Assembly: GCA_014529385.2 (NCBI GenBank)
Contig: CM043952.1
Location: 152,379,557-152,443,556 of the forward strand
DNA from: Adiantum capillus-veneris
Lineage: Eukaryota > Streptophyta > Polypodiopsida > Polypodiales > Pteridaceae
Direction: 5' to 3'
DNA: 64,000 nt
Shown: positions 1 through 11,213 of the stretch, piece after piece
Layout of the letters: every line of letters begins with the position of its first letter
Position numbering within the stretch: position 1 is the first letter of the stretch
The notes under the pieces: model-generated
Told to the model about the DNA's origin: nothing
Database searches by the model: none
The model's input: only the letters and a program-made list of their open reading frames with translations
Position numbers and translations under genes: made by a program

Positions 1-17
1 TTGTAGAGGAGACTGAG

Positions 18-521
18 ATGTCAGCGATTATGCAGTCATTCCTTTCTATGCTCGACAGTGAGCATGGGGATATAGTTGTGCAGGATATGTCTTCCAGCAG
101 ACACCTAGAGCAGCTGGTTTGCTCTGAGGTTGCACAACAGGTTGATGCGTCTTTTGCGGACAGTCAGGAGATGCATGTGGCTGACACGCCTTGTCAGTCA
201 GAGATGCCTATTGCCAGGGATATATATGTTGATGCATGCTCCATAGAGCTAGCAGGGCCCGCTAGCATTGCATCGGCATTCGGTGGTCTCATGTATGAGA
301 TGCTGATCTTGAGACCGGATATCGCAGCCGCAGTGGGAGCATTTGCAGTTGGGGTTGTCAGTCGTTTGTTGACTGATGATGGCATAGTGCACGAGGGAGA
401 TATGCAGGTATTGCGTACATACTTGCAATACGTGTGCGGTACGTCTGGTGGTGTATGGACTTACACGGGAGAAGGACAGCCGGATGCACACGATCACAGC
501 CAGCCAGTGGGCATCGGTTGA
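18..521 (+). CDS. hypothetical protein, 167 codons
   Basis: An open frame starts with ATG shortly after the window edge and ends at TGA. The product is mildly acidic, has an Ala/Gly-rich middle stretch (about residues 80-112), and shows no motif I recognise. The true gene may begin upstream, because only 17 bases precede the ATG. It lies next to a copia gag relic, so it may be an exon or a relic of an unrelated element. Function unknown; the coding status itself is uncertain. Confidence 0.3.
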   Translation: MSAIMQSFLSMLDSEHGDIVVQDMSSSRHLEQLVCSEVAQQVDASFADSQEMHVADTPCQSEMPIARDIYVDACSIELAGPASIASAFGGLMYEMLILRPDIAAAVGAFAVGVVSRLLTDDGIVHEGDMQVLRTYLQYVCGTSGGVWTYTGEGQPDAHDHSQPVGIG

Positions 522-780
522 GAGCGGTTTTCTCTCACCTTTTGTAGTCTTTAGACTAGGTTCCCTTGCTTAAAGGCACGGTCGCCTTTAAGTGGGAGGT
601 TGTTGGGGTATAGGCGTCTGTGCCTTGCCCAGCCGCCCAGAGTTTGGGCGCCCACTGACTTGTATACCTTATACATAGCATAAGTGTATAGGGGGTTGCT
701 CACTCTTTGAGTCTCCCCACCCATATCTGTGTGTGTGTGTCTCCTTCTCTCTCTCTCACTCTCTGTCTGTGGTGCTCCCC
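522..780. other. non-coding stretch, no gene seen
   Basis: This stretch contains short GC-rich inverted motifs around 575-660 and a (TG)/(CT) tract at about 728-770. I see no open frame with family similarity. Confidence 0.4.
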
Positions 781-1137
781 GATCCCCTTCACTTCCTTCA
801 TACAAAGATCAAACAACTTCTTCATCAAGAAAATCTTATTGGTGGCACTTTTGTTCTCATAATTGGAACACAACTTATCCCATACATCTCTAGTAGTCCT
901 TTCTCCAACTATATTAAAGTACACAGATTCGGCCAAATGCAAACGGAGAGTAGATTTGGCCTTAGCATCAAGTCTCTCCCACTCAACATCTGTATACTCG
1001 CCCTCTGGGCGCTCCATGATAGGATGTAGCTGGCCTTTTCGTATGAGAACATCTTGAATCTGCTCTTTCCAGATAGAAAAATTCGTCCCATCAAATTTTT
1101 GGATATTGTAAATATCCTTTCCACCGCTAGATGACAT
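781..1137 (-). pseudogene. Ty1/copia gag fragment
   Basis: The frame begins with ATG at 1,137 and shows the copia Gag (UBN2-type) pattern: an N-terminal 'KFDGTNFSIWKEQIQDVLI' segment, then 'RDVWDKLCSNYENKSATNK' followed by 'LMKKLFDLCMKE'. The similarity stops near 790, where the frame runs into Arg/Glu codons derived from a microsatellite. No zinc knuckle, protease or pol follows, so this is a truncated 5' fragment. It differs from the gag of the two copia copies further right and belongs to another lineage. It is probably non-functional. Confidence 0.7.
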
Positions 1138-2042
1138 GGCTGCAAGCTAAAGATAATATGATGATAAACACTGGTAATTTTGGAAAACATTTGGCAGAGT
1201 TTCTCCAGAAAAACTGATAAAATCTCAATCCAAAACTATCACAAGAGATCAGTAATGCATCAAAAGTAATGCTCTTAGAGCATAACACAGGTGCATCAAC
1301 CACTAATTGTGCATAAAAAGTCAAAAGCTGACCCAAGACTGCCAACACAACGTCAAATGCACATAGCCCTCTCTATACATGTCCTATGGCGAGGCCACGA
1401 AAAAGGGGTACTCCAGCAACCTGTATCACCAAAAGGATCTCAACATTCGAGAATCCCCCAGCTCAAGAAAACCTCATGCTATCGAGCCTCACAAAAGGTT
1501 ATGCGGACAAGAAACCAGCCCAGTTTTAGAAAGGGCCTCCAAACCGAGTCTCAAAAACGGTCGGGACTGCCAGAAACAAGCCAAACCGGCTCCACAAAAG
1601 GTACATATGGCAGTTTTCGTAACTCAACGTACATCCACTGTCAATAATACTGCAAGGTGCAAGTATACGCGCTCAAAGAAGCGCCGAACAAAATGTGCAA
1701 GCAGTAAACAAATCCCTACGGGGAGTAAAACCGCTCTCAAAAGAGCTCAAGCACTATCAAAAGTGCCAAAACAATACATATGTGCATCAAGTACTCCCAC
1801 TGAAATCTGTGCTGATGCAAAACATTGCAACCTGTAAGAAACTTGGATGTCCTGTATGTATGCAAGAACCTGTGAGGAGATGGATGCCTGAAAAACCCAA
1901 GACAATGTCAATGCCGGAAAGTGCTCCTAATCAGCCCACATACACCATCTCAATAGCACATAATAGCCATAAAACGGCTATATACAATCCCAAAATAGTC
2001 TCCGAACAACTTGCACCTGTGTCCTGTACACCTGTTCCACTT

Positions 2043-2111
2043 TGTGTCTCTTGCAAGAGGTAGCATGGGCAATTGCTGCTTCGTGTCTCTTGTAGGAGGT
2101 GGCATGGGCAA
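2043..2111. repeat. 39-bp direct duplication
   Basis: Two copies of a unit beginning GTGTCTCTTG and ending CATGGGCAA start at 2,044 and 2,083, with three mismatches over about 29 bases. This is a short local tandem duplication of no known function. Confidence 0.7.
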
Positions 2112-2439
2112 AATAAAAACTGGAACAAGCAGGTAAAAAGGTATTGATATGTCGTGGGAATGCATCTCAGTTTTTAAGGTGCACTTTTAGGCAAAGTAGG
2201 AAAAGTGTCAACGTGAGTTTCAAACCCACCGTGTGCAAGCCCTCTTACTTGGTTTATGTGTTTGCACCCACTAAAATGTCTGGCTTCCAAAGGATGTAAG
2301 GCCAGACAATTGAGATGGTCTATGTGGCTACTCTCTTACCGTCCGCTACAGGTTTCTATGCTACATGAGGGCTCCCCCATAGGGTATGAGGGCTCCGTCA
2401 AGGGCCCATTAACGACACATCTGGAGGGCCTTAACATTT

Positions 2440-2531
2440 GCACCTCCACCCTTATCCCGTGACATATTCGTTGGGGATGCTTCAAGCACCTCCACCCTTA
2501 TCTCGTTGCATCTTCGTTGGGGATGCTTCAA
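2440..2531. repeat. 46-bp tandem duplication
   Basis: A unit beginning GCACCTCCACCCTTATC and ending GGGGATGCTTCAA occurs at 2,440 and again at 2,486 with a few substitutions. A partial third start (GCACCCTC) follows. Confidence 0.75.
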
Positions 2532-3145
2532 GCACCCTCTTGACACTAAGTGGGTCGGGCTCTTTAATAAAGACACCGTCATGGGATCAACGGTGGAGAA
2601 CTGAGGGTGCGATCCTGATTCATGAGGCAAGCACTGGGCACCGATCGATCTGAAGACGATTTGAGCCCACAACCAGTCGGGTGAGAAGCCAAAAGCCTTA
2701 CCGTTAACCCTACTCTTTAGCTTATGAAACTTGCATAATTTCCCGAGTGCAGGAAGAGATTGCGATGAGCGGAGGGAGGTAGAGACGACACAGCGAGATG
2801 GTGAGAGAAACGGGGATAAGGAAGCAAGAGCCGAACAGAGAGAAGGCTGTCCCGAGTGATGACTTTCCTGACGGCAGAGAGGCTCCGTCAAATTGGTAGA
2901 GACAGCATAAAGGCGAGGATCATATGGTTTAAGTGTCTTAGTTAATAAATACATCCCACTGTGATGTGATATTGCCCCCGATTACAAGCTTTTTGGTGCA
3001 GCCTAAATAATGGTTGGCAATCGTCATAGTTATTAGAGAACATCAAAGTGAGCACTGAAGAAAGCAATTTTGGGTATTCTAGCAAGTTACACCATGTGGC
3101 ATGTTATTGTTGCAGGAACAAATTAATGGTTGCTTATTAAACTTG

Positions 3146-4480
3146 TCAAGAGGCAGTCTTGTAGTTGGCATATACATTGAAGTCATAGTCAGAACCAGGG
3201 GAAACAATAAGAAGATCACCCGTGACCGCAAGAACGGTGGTGCCACCCCGGGTCACAGAGGCACTCTGTTTACCAGGATTGAAGGCCACACTCAAACTTT
3301 GAAGCCCTGCTGGAACACCCTGAAATGGGGTACTCTGGGTGCCCGAGTTGATGACAATATCTGCTACTTGGTAAAGAAGCACAGTGACATACACCTTGTC
3401 GTCAAGAACATCAGAGTTAGCTGCCGTCGACCCTACCTTGCTCTGCTTGTAGTAGAAAATGTAGATGGCCTCCTTGCTTGCAGAGTCTATGGCAGGCTGC
3501 TGCCCTGTTTTGTACCAAGGGATGAAGTACCGGCCTGCAAGGTCAAGATATGCCAGATGAGGATAACTGGCATCATTATAATCAGGCACACCGTAGGGGA
3601 TGTTGTCAGTGGGGATGGGGACCACATAGGTGCGCTCTGCCCAATCATTCCATGTCAGTATTTCGACAAGATTCGTTTGTAAGGAGATGAGCTGCTGCCA
3701 GTGAGTGCGCCAAAGTGTGTCACCAGCATAATTACCTTTGATGCTGCTGCTGTTGCTGTAGAACCAAGGGCTGACACTTGCCATGTAGATCTTGCCTGCG
3801 GCAGAGCATGAAACTATGTAGGCTCGATCGGCGGCATCCGACACAGCACCATTGACATAAGGCCAAGCAGAGGTGTCCCAAGCGAGAAGACCGCTCAGAA
3901 TTGACCCAAACTGGTCAAGAATGTATGATATATCGGATTGGGTGCCGCCGGTCTCAAAGAACGGCACGAAGTAGTAGTTTCCGGCTGCACCCGCAAAAAC
4001 CCCATCGCGCCAACTACTCAAAACATCGGTGTAAGGGGGGATGGGGATGGTGCGGCCGGCAAAGGTGGAAATGAATTGCTTGCCATTCACTATGAGCTGG
4101 CTGGAGTAGCCAGCATAGCGGGTGAGCATGGTCCTGATGTTATCGAGGGTGAGAGAGCCGGACATGTCGGCAGAGAAGAAGAGCTTGAAGTCATTTTCTG
4201 CCGCAGCTTGATACAAATAATCGGCCCGGGTCTGGTAGATGTCATTCCATATGCCGGTGTTGAGAGCGAATCCATCAATGCCGTAGGCCTTGGCCAATGC
4301 AATCTCGCGGGTAAAGCCAGCAATATCATCGCTGTAGAGAAAGGAATAGAGCATGTAGTGTGCAAAAACCATTTTACTTTGAGCACTGGCAAGTCGAAGC
4401 TGCAAGAGAGAGGTAAGCACAAAGAGGAAAAGCAATAGCAGCCATGGCCTCGCAGGCATAATTAGATCTGCGGCGGCCAT
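3146..4480 (-). CDS. secreted GH71-family alpha-1,3-glucanase-like protein
   Basis: This is an uninterrupted 444-codon frame. The ATG at 4,480-4,478 was chosen because it opens a clear signal peptide: a short polar start, then 'PARPWLLLLFLFVLTSLLQL', with likely cleavage after LASAQ. The longer frame upstream looks like untranslated sequence. The mature protein starts at once with the glycoside hydrolase 71 hallmark 'KMVFAHYMLYSF', followed by 'AKAYGIDGFALNTG', 'LFFSADMSG', 'WDTSAWPY' and 'LTWNDWAERTY'. The Asp and Glu residues in these blocks are probably catalytic. A beta-rich C-terminal part (about residues 320-444) follows. Family members hydrolyse alpha-1,3-glucan, mostly a fungal wall polymer, so a secreted plant copy could act on fungal walls. 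No intron or stop is seen; it is the only apparently intact host-type gene here. The substrate is inferred from the family. Confidence 0.88.
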   Translation of the reverse strand: MAAADLIMPARPWLLLLFLFVLTSLLQLRLASAQSKMVFAHYMLYSFLYSDDIAGFTREIALAKAYGIDGFALNTGIWNDIYQTRADYLYQAAAENDFKLFFSADMSGSLTLDNIRTMLTRYAGYSSQLIVNGKQFISTFAGRTIPIPPYTDVLSSWRDGVFAGAAGNYYFVPFFETGGTQSDISYILDQFGSILSGLLAWDTSAWPYVNGAVSDAADRAYIVSCSAAGKIYMASVSPWFYSNSSSIKGNYAGDTLWRTHWQQLISLQTNLVEILTWNDWAERTYVVPIPTDNIPYGVPDYNDASYPHLAYLDLAGRYFIPWYKTGQQPAIDSASKEAIYIFYYKQSKVGSTAANSDVLDDKVYVTVLLYQVADIVINSGTQSTPFQGVPAGLQSLSVAFNPGKQSASVTRGGTTVLAVTGDLLIVSPGSDYDFNVYANYKTAS

Positions 4481-4745
4481 TCTAGTATGCAGGTATATGC
4501 TTGACTCGTGTTTGGGTTGCCGTTTAAATTCCTCCCGAAGTCCAGAATGACTCCAGATCCAAAATTCTTCAGCCCTTCCCATTGACCCTCTGCCCACCTT
4601 CGTTGAATTCTTCAGCCCTTCCCGTACGATTAATGATGACCCATTGACCCTCTGCTCCATAATCCATTTTAACAGAATCGCATGAGCACATTGAGTTGGA
4701 CAAAGGCGTGGCTTAGCCACGACACTAAGTAAGTAACACATAACA
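4481..4745 (-). promoter_or_regulatory. presumed 5' region of the GH71 gene
   Basis: The sequence upstream of the GH71 ATG contains an imperfect direct duplication (TTCTTCAGCCCTTCCC and CATTGACCCTCTGC blocks near 4,565-4,590 and 4,610-4,655). I do not see a convincing TATA box. It is listed as the likely 5' UTR/promoter by position only. Confidence 0.3.
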
Positions 4746-4839
4746 TTAAAGAAGGGGGGGTAAGGGGATCGACGGCGCGGAAGTGGATGCGGGGAGCCCG
4801 AGGCAGATTAAACCCGGATGCGCGGCAAGTCGACGCGAA

Positions 4840-4928
4840 AAAGAATCCAAGCGACTCGATTTGAACCCAGGGCCTCGTCGTCCAGATTGTGACGCATGGG
4901 GTAACCATCCCACCCGCGCGCACATGTT
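4840..4928 (-). mobile_element. possible tRNA-derived SINE head or tRNA relic
   Basis: Read on the minus strand, a B-box-like GGTTCAAATC (about 4,865-4,856) sits about 45 bases downstream of an A-box-like TGGGATGGTTACC (near 4,913). This is the usual spacing in a tRNA or tRNA-derived SINE. The arms do not form a convincing complete cloverleaf, so a functional tRNA is unlikely. A SINE tail was not identified. Confidence 0.3.
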
Positions 4929-5194
4929 GTACCCATGGCCCGGGTTTTTGGGGTTTTATTATTAAAACATAGGCGCTGCCCGGATTTAATTTGTGGTCGA
5001 GTTTAGTCTATGGCCGGGTTTAGTTTTTAAATGCCCATCCACGGCTGCAACCTCTCCGATTTTCGTGCGCGCACTTCTCTGCCCTCGATTCCCTTACCCC
5101 CCCCTCTTTAATACTATGTGTTATTTAGTCCTGAGGGTGCCTTAGTGCAAGAAACTTCCTAGAGAAATACTTCCCTTATGCACTTTAGAGGTTT

Positions 5195-5197
5195 GGG

Positions 5198-5238
<41 letters not shown>

Positions 5239-5262
5239 AGAGAGAGAGAGCTATTTCATTGT
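5195..5262. repeat. (GA)n microsatellite
   Basis: An almost uninterrupted GA run, with a short AAAAAG interruption. Confidence 0.95.
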
Positions 5263-5879
5263 CTTTGGAGGTCATATTATTGGAGCCTGGAGGTCAAATA
5301 TTTGACCTGTGGGACCAAAAGAAAGTACATGGAAGTTCTCCTCTTCCTAGATGCATGAACAAGAGTACGATACAATAAAAATGTGACATGTCACTTAGGG
5401 AAAAAAAAAACAAACACCTAAGGGGTGGTGTTCGGCGGGGTTGTAGAAGGCTTGTGAGAGCGGAACTATTGTATGAATGCCTTCCCTCCGTGGTAAACCA
5501 CCCATAGGCCTTTGCTTCGCGTTGCATGTACTTTCTTGAGCTCTGTACCACTGTGTTTGAGTTGTGATGGGGTGAATTCCTTTGCAATCCAAAACTTGTT
5601 ATCTCTAAGAAGACGTGTCTGTTGGAGTAGCTTGACTTTCCCTTCTTCTCGAACTTGAGACCGATTGGTATTGGCCTGTCACTCCTAGAAGTGATACACT
5701 CTATTATGTCATAGTCGAAATTGATCGGCTTGAACATTTCATTGAGAAAGTAGATACGCTTTGAAAAATCATATTCAACTATGTCCCAATCTTGGGGCAA
5801 CCCTCCAACACTCATCTTAAGAGCGTTCCCTTTTTGTGAGAGAGAGAGAGAGAGAGAAAGAGGGAGAGAGAGAAATTTT

Positions 5880-6092
5880 AAAGTGTGTACTGTACAGTAA
5901 AGCCTTACATAGTCCAAGGACACTTCAAAGAGAAGAAAGCGCTAAAGGAAGAACAAGGTAAAGTTTTTACGGTGGTCTAAAAAAGGCAATATTTTCAGAT
6001 GCAATAAATTGTGTGTGTGTGTGTGTGTGTTTGTATGTGTGTGTGAGTGACTGAGGGAGGGAGGATCTTTTTTATACATTAAATTGTGGAGA

Positions 6093-6140
<48 letters not shown>

Positions 6141-6297
6141 TTATAAGATTCTCAACAATAGTTAATTTTTAAAGTGCGTACTGCATACCAAAGCCTTACA
6201 TAGTGCAACGACACTTCAAAGAAAAGAAAACGTTAAAGAAAAAACAAGGTAAAGTTTTGACGGTGGCCTCAAGAAGACAATATTTTTAGTTGTAATA

Positions 6298-6375
<78 letters not shown>

Positions 6376-6560
6376 CTTCTTTATACATTAAATTATGGAG
6401 ATTAGAGAGAGAGAGAGTTCAATTTAAATTTTGGAAGAACTTGTGCTTAAGAGTGCACTTTGGTTATAAGACCTTCTTAATTGAAACAACTTGTGCTTTT
6501 GAAATAACTTGTGCCTAAGAGTTATAAGACATTCATAATTGTGTGAGAGAGAGTGTCACA
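5880..6560 (+). repeat. dispersed repeat family, two tandem copies with compound microsatellites
   Basis: A unit of about 130 bases beginning near AAGCCTTACATAGT and ending AATATTTT..GTTGTAATAAA occurs at about 5,895-6,010 and 6,190-6,300. Each copy is followed by (TG)n, (GA)n and then GATCTTTTTTATACATTAAATT. Downstream are 'AACTTGTGCTTAAGAGTGCA' blocks. The same module occurs in inverted orientation at about 40,680-41,270, so this is a mobile or dispersed repeat with microsatellite-seeding segments. There is no coding capacity. Confidence 0.6.
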
Positions 6561-6894
6561 GTTTTAGGCGCCCCAAGAAGAGAATCCAACACGACACACG
6601 AAAGAATCACTTAAAATACTTCAAAACTTAAAATCACAATTCAATTTTGGTCGACATGGCCAGACGTAGTTCCGTGCCCAAAGAGATTGGCCCCAAAGAT
6701 TGGTATCCCTTTCGGTATTTCTTTTATATTAATGCTTGATCAAAGTACGACTCTTGTAGGTCGTCGACTCTCAAGCTCTATGTCTAGATGTCTTGAAAAG
6801 TGAGGCCCTTGGACTCCTTTTATTCTTACAAGGGATGCCAAAAGCAGAGCCCCAAAAGTAGTTAAACTCAAAAGCAAACCGCTCCAAAAGCAAT

Positions 6895-6895
<1 letters not shown>

Positions 6896-6925
<30 letters not shown>

Positions 6926-7725
6926 CAAGAGAGAGATCATTAAAAAATAGAAAACGATGTGATTGTTATCCAAAAGCTTCATCTTTTCTTACATTAAATT
7001 AAATGTTATGACAAAGATAAGACTTTGTGCTGATGATTTTAATGTCTCATATCGGCACCAATATGGAGAGACCTTTAAAAAAACTGAAATGAAGAAAAAG
7101 TCTCATATTGTATCTAATCCGATGGTGATAAAAACATGAAAGTGCAAACAAAGGTTATATTACATTTAATGCGATGGTGAAATTTTTGATTGGTGAGAGG
7201 TTTGCAATTTTTTTCAACCACTTCTCTATGGCCTTCTTCATACCAATAAAGGTTATATTACATTTAATGCGATGGTGAAATTTTTGATTGGTGAGAGGTT
7301 TGTAATTTTTTTCAACCACTTGTCTATGGCCTTCTTCATACCAATAAAGGAGAAGAAAAACACAAATGCACCAATGTGAAGTCCATCACCTCTTTCTACA
7401 TACACAAAAAGTCTTTTGACTTTTCACCTTCATAGATCTTTTCATTGACCTGAAAAAGGCCATAGTGGAGTGATGGAAAATTTTACCATCACATTAAATG
7501 TAATATAACCTTGTTTGCATTTTAATGTTTTTATCACCATCAGATTATATACAATATGACTTTTTCTTCATTTTAGTGTTTTTAAAAGGTGTCTCCATAT
7601 TGGTGCTGATGTGAGACATTAAAATTACCAACAAATTTTTTTATCTTTATCCTAACATTTAATTAAATCTAGGAAAAGATAAAGCTTTTGGGTAAGAATC
7701 ACATTGTTTTCTATTTTTGTAAGAT

Positions 7726-7764
<39 letters not shown>
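6896..7764. mobile_element. foldback (long-TIR MITE-like) element bounded by (GA)n and (CT)n
   Basis: The left arm (about 6,936-7,195) and right arm (about 7,480-7,730) are imperfect reverse complements over about 250 bases. Matching blocks include TTAATGTCTCA../TGAGACATTAA and GGTTATATTACATTTAATG/CATTAAATGTAATATAACC. The left arm is preceded by (GA)n and the right followed by (CT)n, so the complementarity extends into the microsatellites. The loop contains a 95-bp tandem duplication (units start near 7,153 and 7,248). No transposase is present, so it is non-autonomous. Confidence 0.65.
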
Positions 7765-7804
<40 letters not shown>

Positions 7805-9031
7805 TTAAGAATGTCTTTGTTAGCTCCCTCGTACATAGTTCCAAAGAATCAACAAAATTATCAATCCAAGGATGGTAGCGACCCGGCTAGGGCATGGAAA
7901 CATCACACATGGGTGATTGTGAGAGAAATGAGATAGGATTGAGTGAAAAAATCACATGAGATTATCTACAATAGGAAGAAGAGAGAACTAATGAAAGGGA
8001 TTAGTGTACGCACACACGCTAACCCTTATGCTAATCAAAGTTGTTAATCGTTGCATTCTCTACTAATCCTCGTGGTCACATCATAATCACAATCTCACCC
8101 AAGATCATGGAGTTATGATTAGAGCAATGCATGCACAAATCCTTAATCTACACACTAATTTAATCATGCACACACTACAACAATCAAACATACAATAGGC
8201 AATCAAAAATTAGAGAGCAATTAGTTCTAAATCTACACCATTAAGACGCTAATACACAACTTAATGAAAAGTAAGAGAAAGACAAAATGACTCATCTCCA
8301 TTGCATGCATACAATCGGTCCGTGAAGAGAGTACATGCGGCTCCTTGCTTCCACCTCCATAGCCTCCTCCTTCTTCTTCTTCTCTACTGTAAAGTCCCCA
8401 ATCCCGCCGACACCAAAAACGGGATGGTACCATTGACAGGTCTCTAGGCCTACTAAAGTCAAAGTCCTTAAACAAGAAAAATTCTAGGGAATTCACCCTT
8501 ACCATTGGCAATGGTTTAGGTTTATAGCCCTAGAAGAGACCTAGTCCTGTCTCGCAGTGGAAACGGGACCATATAAAAAAAATTCAGGCCCTATATCTTC
8601 ATCCTTTAGATTAAGGTTTCCTTAGCCAACACTTTTTCCCCCCTAGCATATGTGAGGGCACAACCGTTGGTGGATTCCTCGTCCAAGTGAAAAAAGTTTC
8701 TAAACGTCTTAGTGCGCGGGAATGGATAGTTACCTGACTAATCAGGTCCACCCGTCCATGATTGACAACCTTAGTCAATCCCCACTTATCACCCCGCACT
8801 CACACATGATTTCTGTGTTGTTTAATTACTACCACATTCTTTTCACAATTAAAACATTGATTCTTTTTAACTTTCAAAACTGCATTTCATTAAGACAACC
8901 TTTGAAAACAATATTGAAGTCATTCTTTCAGAAAACAAACATCTTTAGACTTAAGACAAGGTATTGTCATTCTGAAGTATCACTAACCAGTACTAACTTA
9001 TCTCAAGACCACCTATACAGGGGTGAAAAAT
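7765..9031. other. no gene seen; flank of copia A
   Basis: A (CA)n run at 7,765-7,801 is followed by unique-looking AT-rich sequence with only short frames. The 3' part (about 8,500-9,031) may belong to an LTR that copia A entered, but I could not match it to a second copy. Confidence 0.35.
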
Positions 9032-9258
9032 TGTTGGAATTAGGGTTGCAGAGAAATACACACAGCTTGGAGAAGACAAAGGAAGCTCAAGGCACACAAT
9101 AGAGAGTGTGTTACTTAGTGTGCAATGGAAAGATAGATAGCCCTAGAGTGATGGGCGTATATACAATGCACGGGGGAAAAAACCTCCTAAAGAGGGAAAA
9201 AATGCCCCGACGGTCCTAGTGTGTTCACACACATCACTACCACATGTATATGGTAACA
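9032..9258 (-). repeat. Copia A 3' LTR
   Basis: 227 bp on the minus-strand 3' side of pol, starting TGTTGGAATTAGGG and ending GGTAACA on the plus strand. Confidence 0.92.
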
Positions 9259-11213
9259 AATCCCCCCTGGAGTGATGCGGTGAACGAGAGCTGGCACATG
9301 AGTAAAGGGAAGTGCCATGCCCTGAGGACAGGATCAGTCCACAAAGGGGAGTAAGCCCAAAGCTTTGCGGAAAGCTTCAAGCTTCTCACGAGACAATGCC
9401 TTTGTGAAAAGATCTGCAAGGTTGTCCTATGTTGGCACATAAGCCAAGCTGATCTCTCCTGCTGAGAGCCTCTCCCTGACATAGTGGTAATGCACCTCAA
9501 TGTGCTTTGTGCGAGCATGAAAAACTGGGTTCCTCGCAACTACCAATGCGCTCTGACTGTCAGTGTAGATAGTGTTGGCAGTGTCCTGTCCAACACCCAA
9601 ATCAGCCATAAGGCGTCTGAGCCATACACACTCAACCCTAGCTGTGAAGATTGCTTCTTGCTCAACCATGATATACATGAACTGTCAAGCATGAAACAAA
9701 AACCACTTGTGGACACTCGCGTGTCAAAACAACCAGCCCAATCTGAGTCCGAAAAAGCATGTAAGTCTGGCGGCAATGATCCTCCCTTGGGATAAAAAAA
9801 GCCAAGATGTAAAGTGACACTAAGGTAGCGGAAAATCCTCTTGACTGCCTGCCAATGCTTAGACCCTGGGCTATGCATAAATCTGCTGACCTGTGAGACT
9901 ACAAACTGAATATCCGGCCTCGTGTTGCATACATAAATGAGGCAGCCAACAGCAGTTTGGTAAAGAGTGACATCAGCAGGATCGCCAGCATCATGTAGAC
10001 TGAACTTCAAACCTGTTTCCATGGGAGTGGCAATAGGTTTGCAATCCTCAAGTCCAAACTTACATAGCAATGTCTCTATGTAACTTTTCTGACACAAGGC
10101 AATACCACCATCACACTGCTTAAACTGTATACCCAAGTAATGATGCAACAGCCCCAAATCTTTCATCTTGAAAGTAGCATTCAAATCAGCCTTAAATTCA
10201 GCAATATGTCTCTCATTTGGTCCAGTGATCAACCAATCATCAACATAAAGAACCACAATGAGAAGTACATCACCCTCACGCTTTACATACAATGTGCTTT
10301 CTGTTGGACTGTTACGAAAGCCTCGTTTAACCAAATGAGTGTTAGCTTTCTCATACCAAGCACGAGGAGATTGCTTCAACCCATACAAAGCCTTGTTACA
10401 TCTACACACTTTGTCCTCTTGTCCTTTTATGACAAAACCGCGAGGCTGCGTTACATAAACTTCCTCAAATATGTCACCATTCAAGAAAGCAGTAACAATT
10501 TCTGATTGATGTACATCCCAACCGAAATGAGCTACCAATGCACATAGAAAATGTACAGTAGTCATACGACAAGTGGCAGAAAAAGTCTCTTTATAGTCTA
10601 TGCCTTTTTGTTGTGCATAACCTTTTGCAACAAGTCGAGCCTTATGGCAATCGATCTCACCATCCGGCTTGCGTTTCAACTTGTAAACCCACTTCGTACC
10701 AATGGCCTTTTTTCCAGGAGGAAAATCACATAAAGTCCATGTGTCATTTTCTATAAGTGCATCATATTCTGATTGCATGGAAGCCATCCAATTTTCTGAA
10801 TTCTGTGGTTCATCAAAAGACAGAGGCTCCTCAACATCATGTAAGCTAGACACAGCCAAAGCATAACAATCTGATGCATAAGATGCATGGCGAGAGCCTG
10901 AACGAGTACGATTAGACAAAGGTGCATCCAATTTACTGTCACGCAAAGTGTGCACCAGCCATTTTGGCATACCTCTAGCCTGCTCATTTTCAGCCCTTTC
11001 CTCATCAAGTACATCATGTACATCTGCATCAGTAATAGGCTGATCTAGAACATTTTCAGAAACCCCCATAAGCTGTACATTTGCCTCATTGGAACTTACA
11101 TTCGTATTTCCACCACTGAAAAGAGGCAACAAAGTGTCATAAATGTCCTGTGAGCTAACATTACTGTCTCTAGTACATGACAGCAAGGGCTGAACAGAAT
11201 CTTCCATAAACAC
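9259..11213 (-). pseudogene. Copia A reverse transcriptase / RNase H
   Basis: The frame from 11,213 down to 9,540 carries the copia RT start ('GTKWVYKLKRKPDGEID'), the 'FLNGDIFEEVYV' and 'GLKQSPRAWYE' blocks, the catalytic 'LYVDDWLITG', and the RNase H entry 'SDSDWAGCFDTRVSTSGF'. After 'SWLSKKQ' a deletion removes about 35 bases that Copia-BC retains ('PTVATSSCEAKYR'). The frame shifts and the rest of RNase H is read in another frame (9,678-9,427). The enzyme is therefore broken in the RNase H domain. Confidence 0.88.

Larger units (their letters stand above)
1138..2960. other. intergenic region, no supportable gene
   Basis: Several ORFs of 60-180 codons exist but have low-complexity or unremarkable translations without recognisable domains. 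Two short direct duplications (listed separately) are the only structure I see. The part next to the gag fragment may be its old untranslated leader. Confidence 0.4.

Noticed and set aside
3101-3682. 193-codon plus-strand ORF
   Set aside because: It lies antisense to the GH71 gene and has no recognisable features; it is a shadow frame.
4845-4925. Functional tRNA gene
   Set aside because: The A and B boxes are imperfect and no convincing acceptor or anticodon stems form.
8340-8395. Similarity to 40,425-40,460 as evidence for the two LTRs of Gypsy-1
   Set aside because: The match is about 35 bp of a TCC/TTC-rich stretch and does not continue on either side, so it could be low-complexity coincidence.
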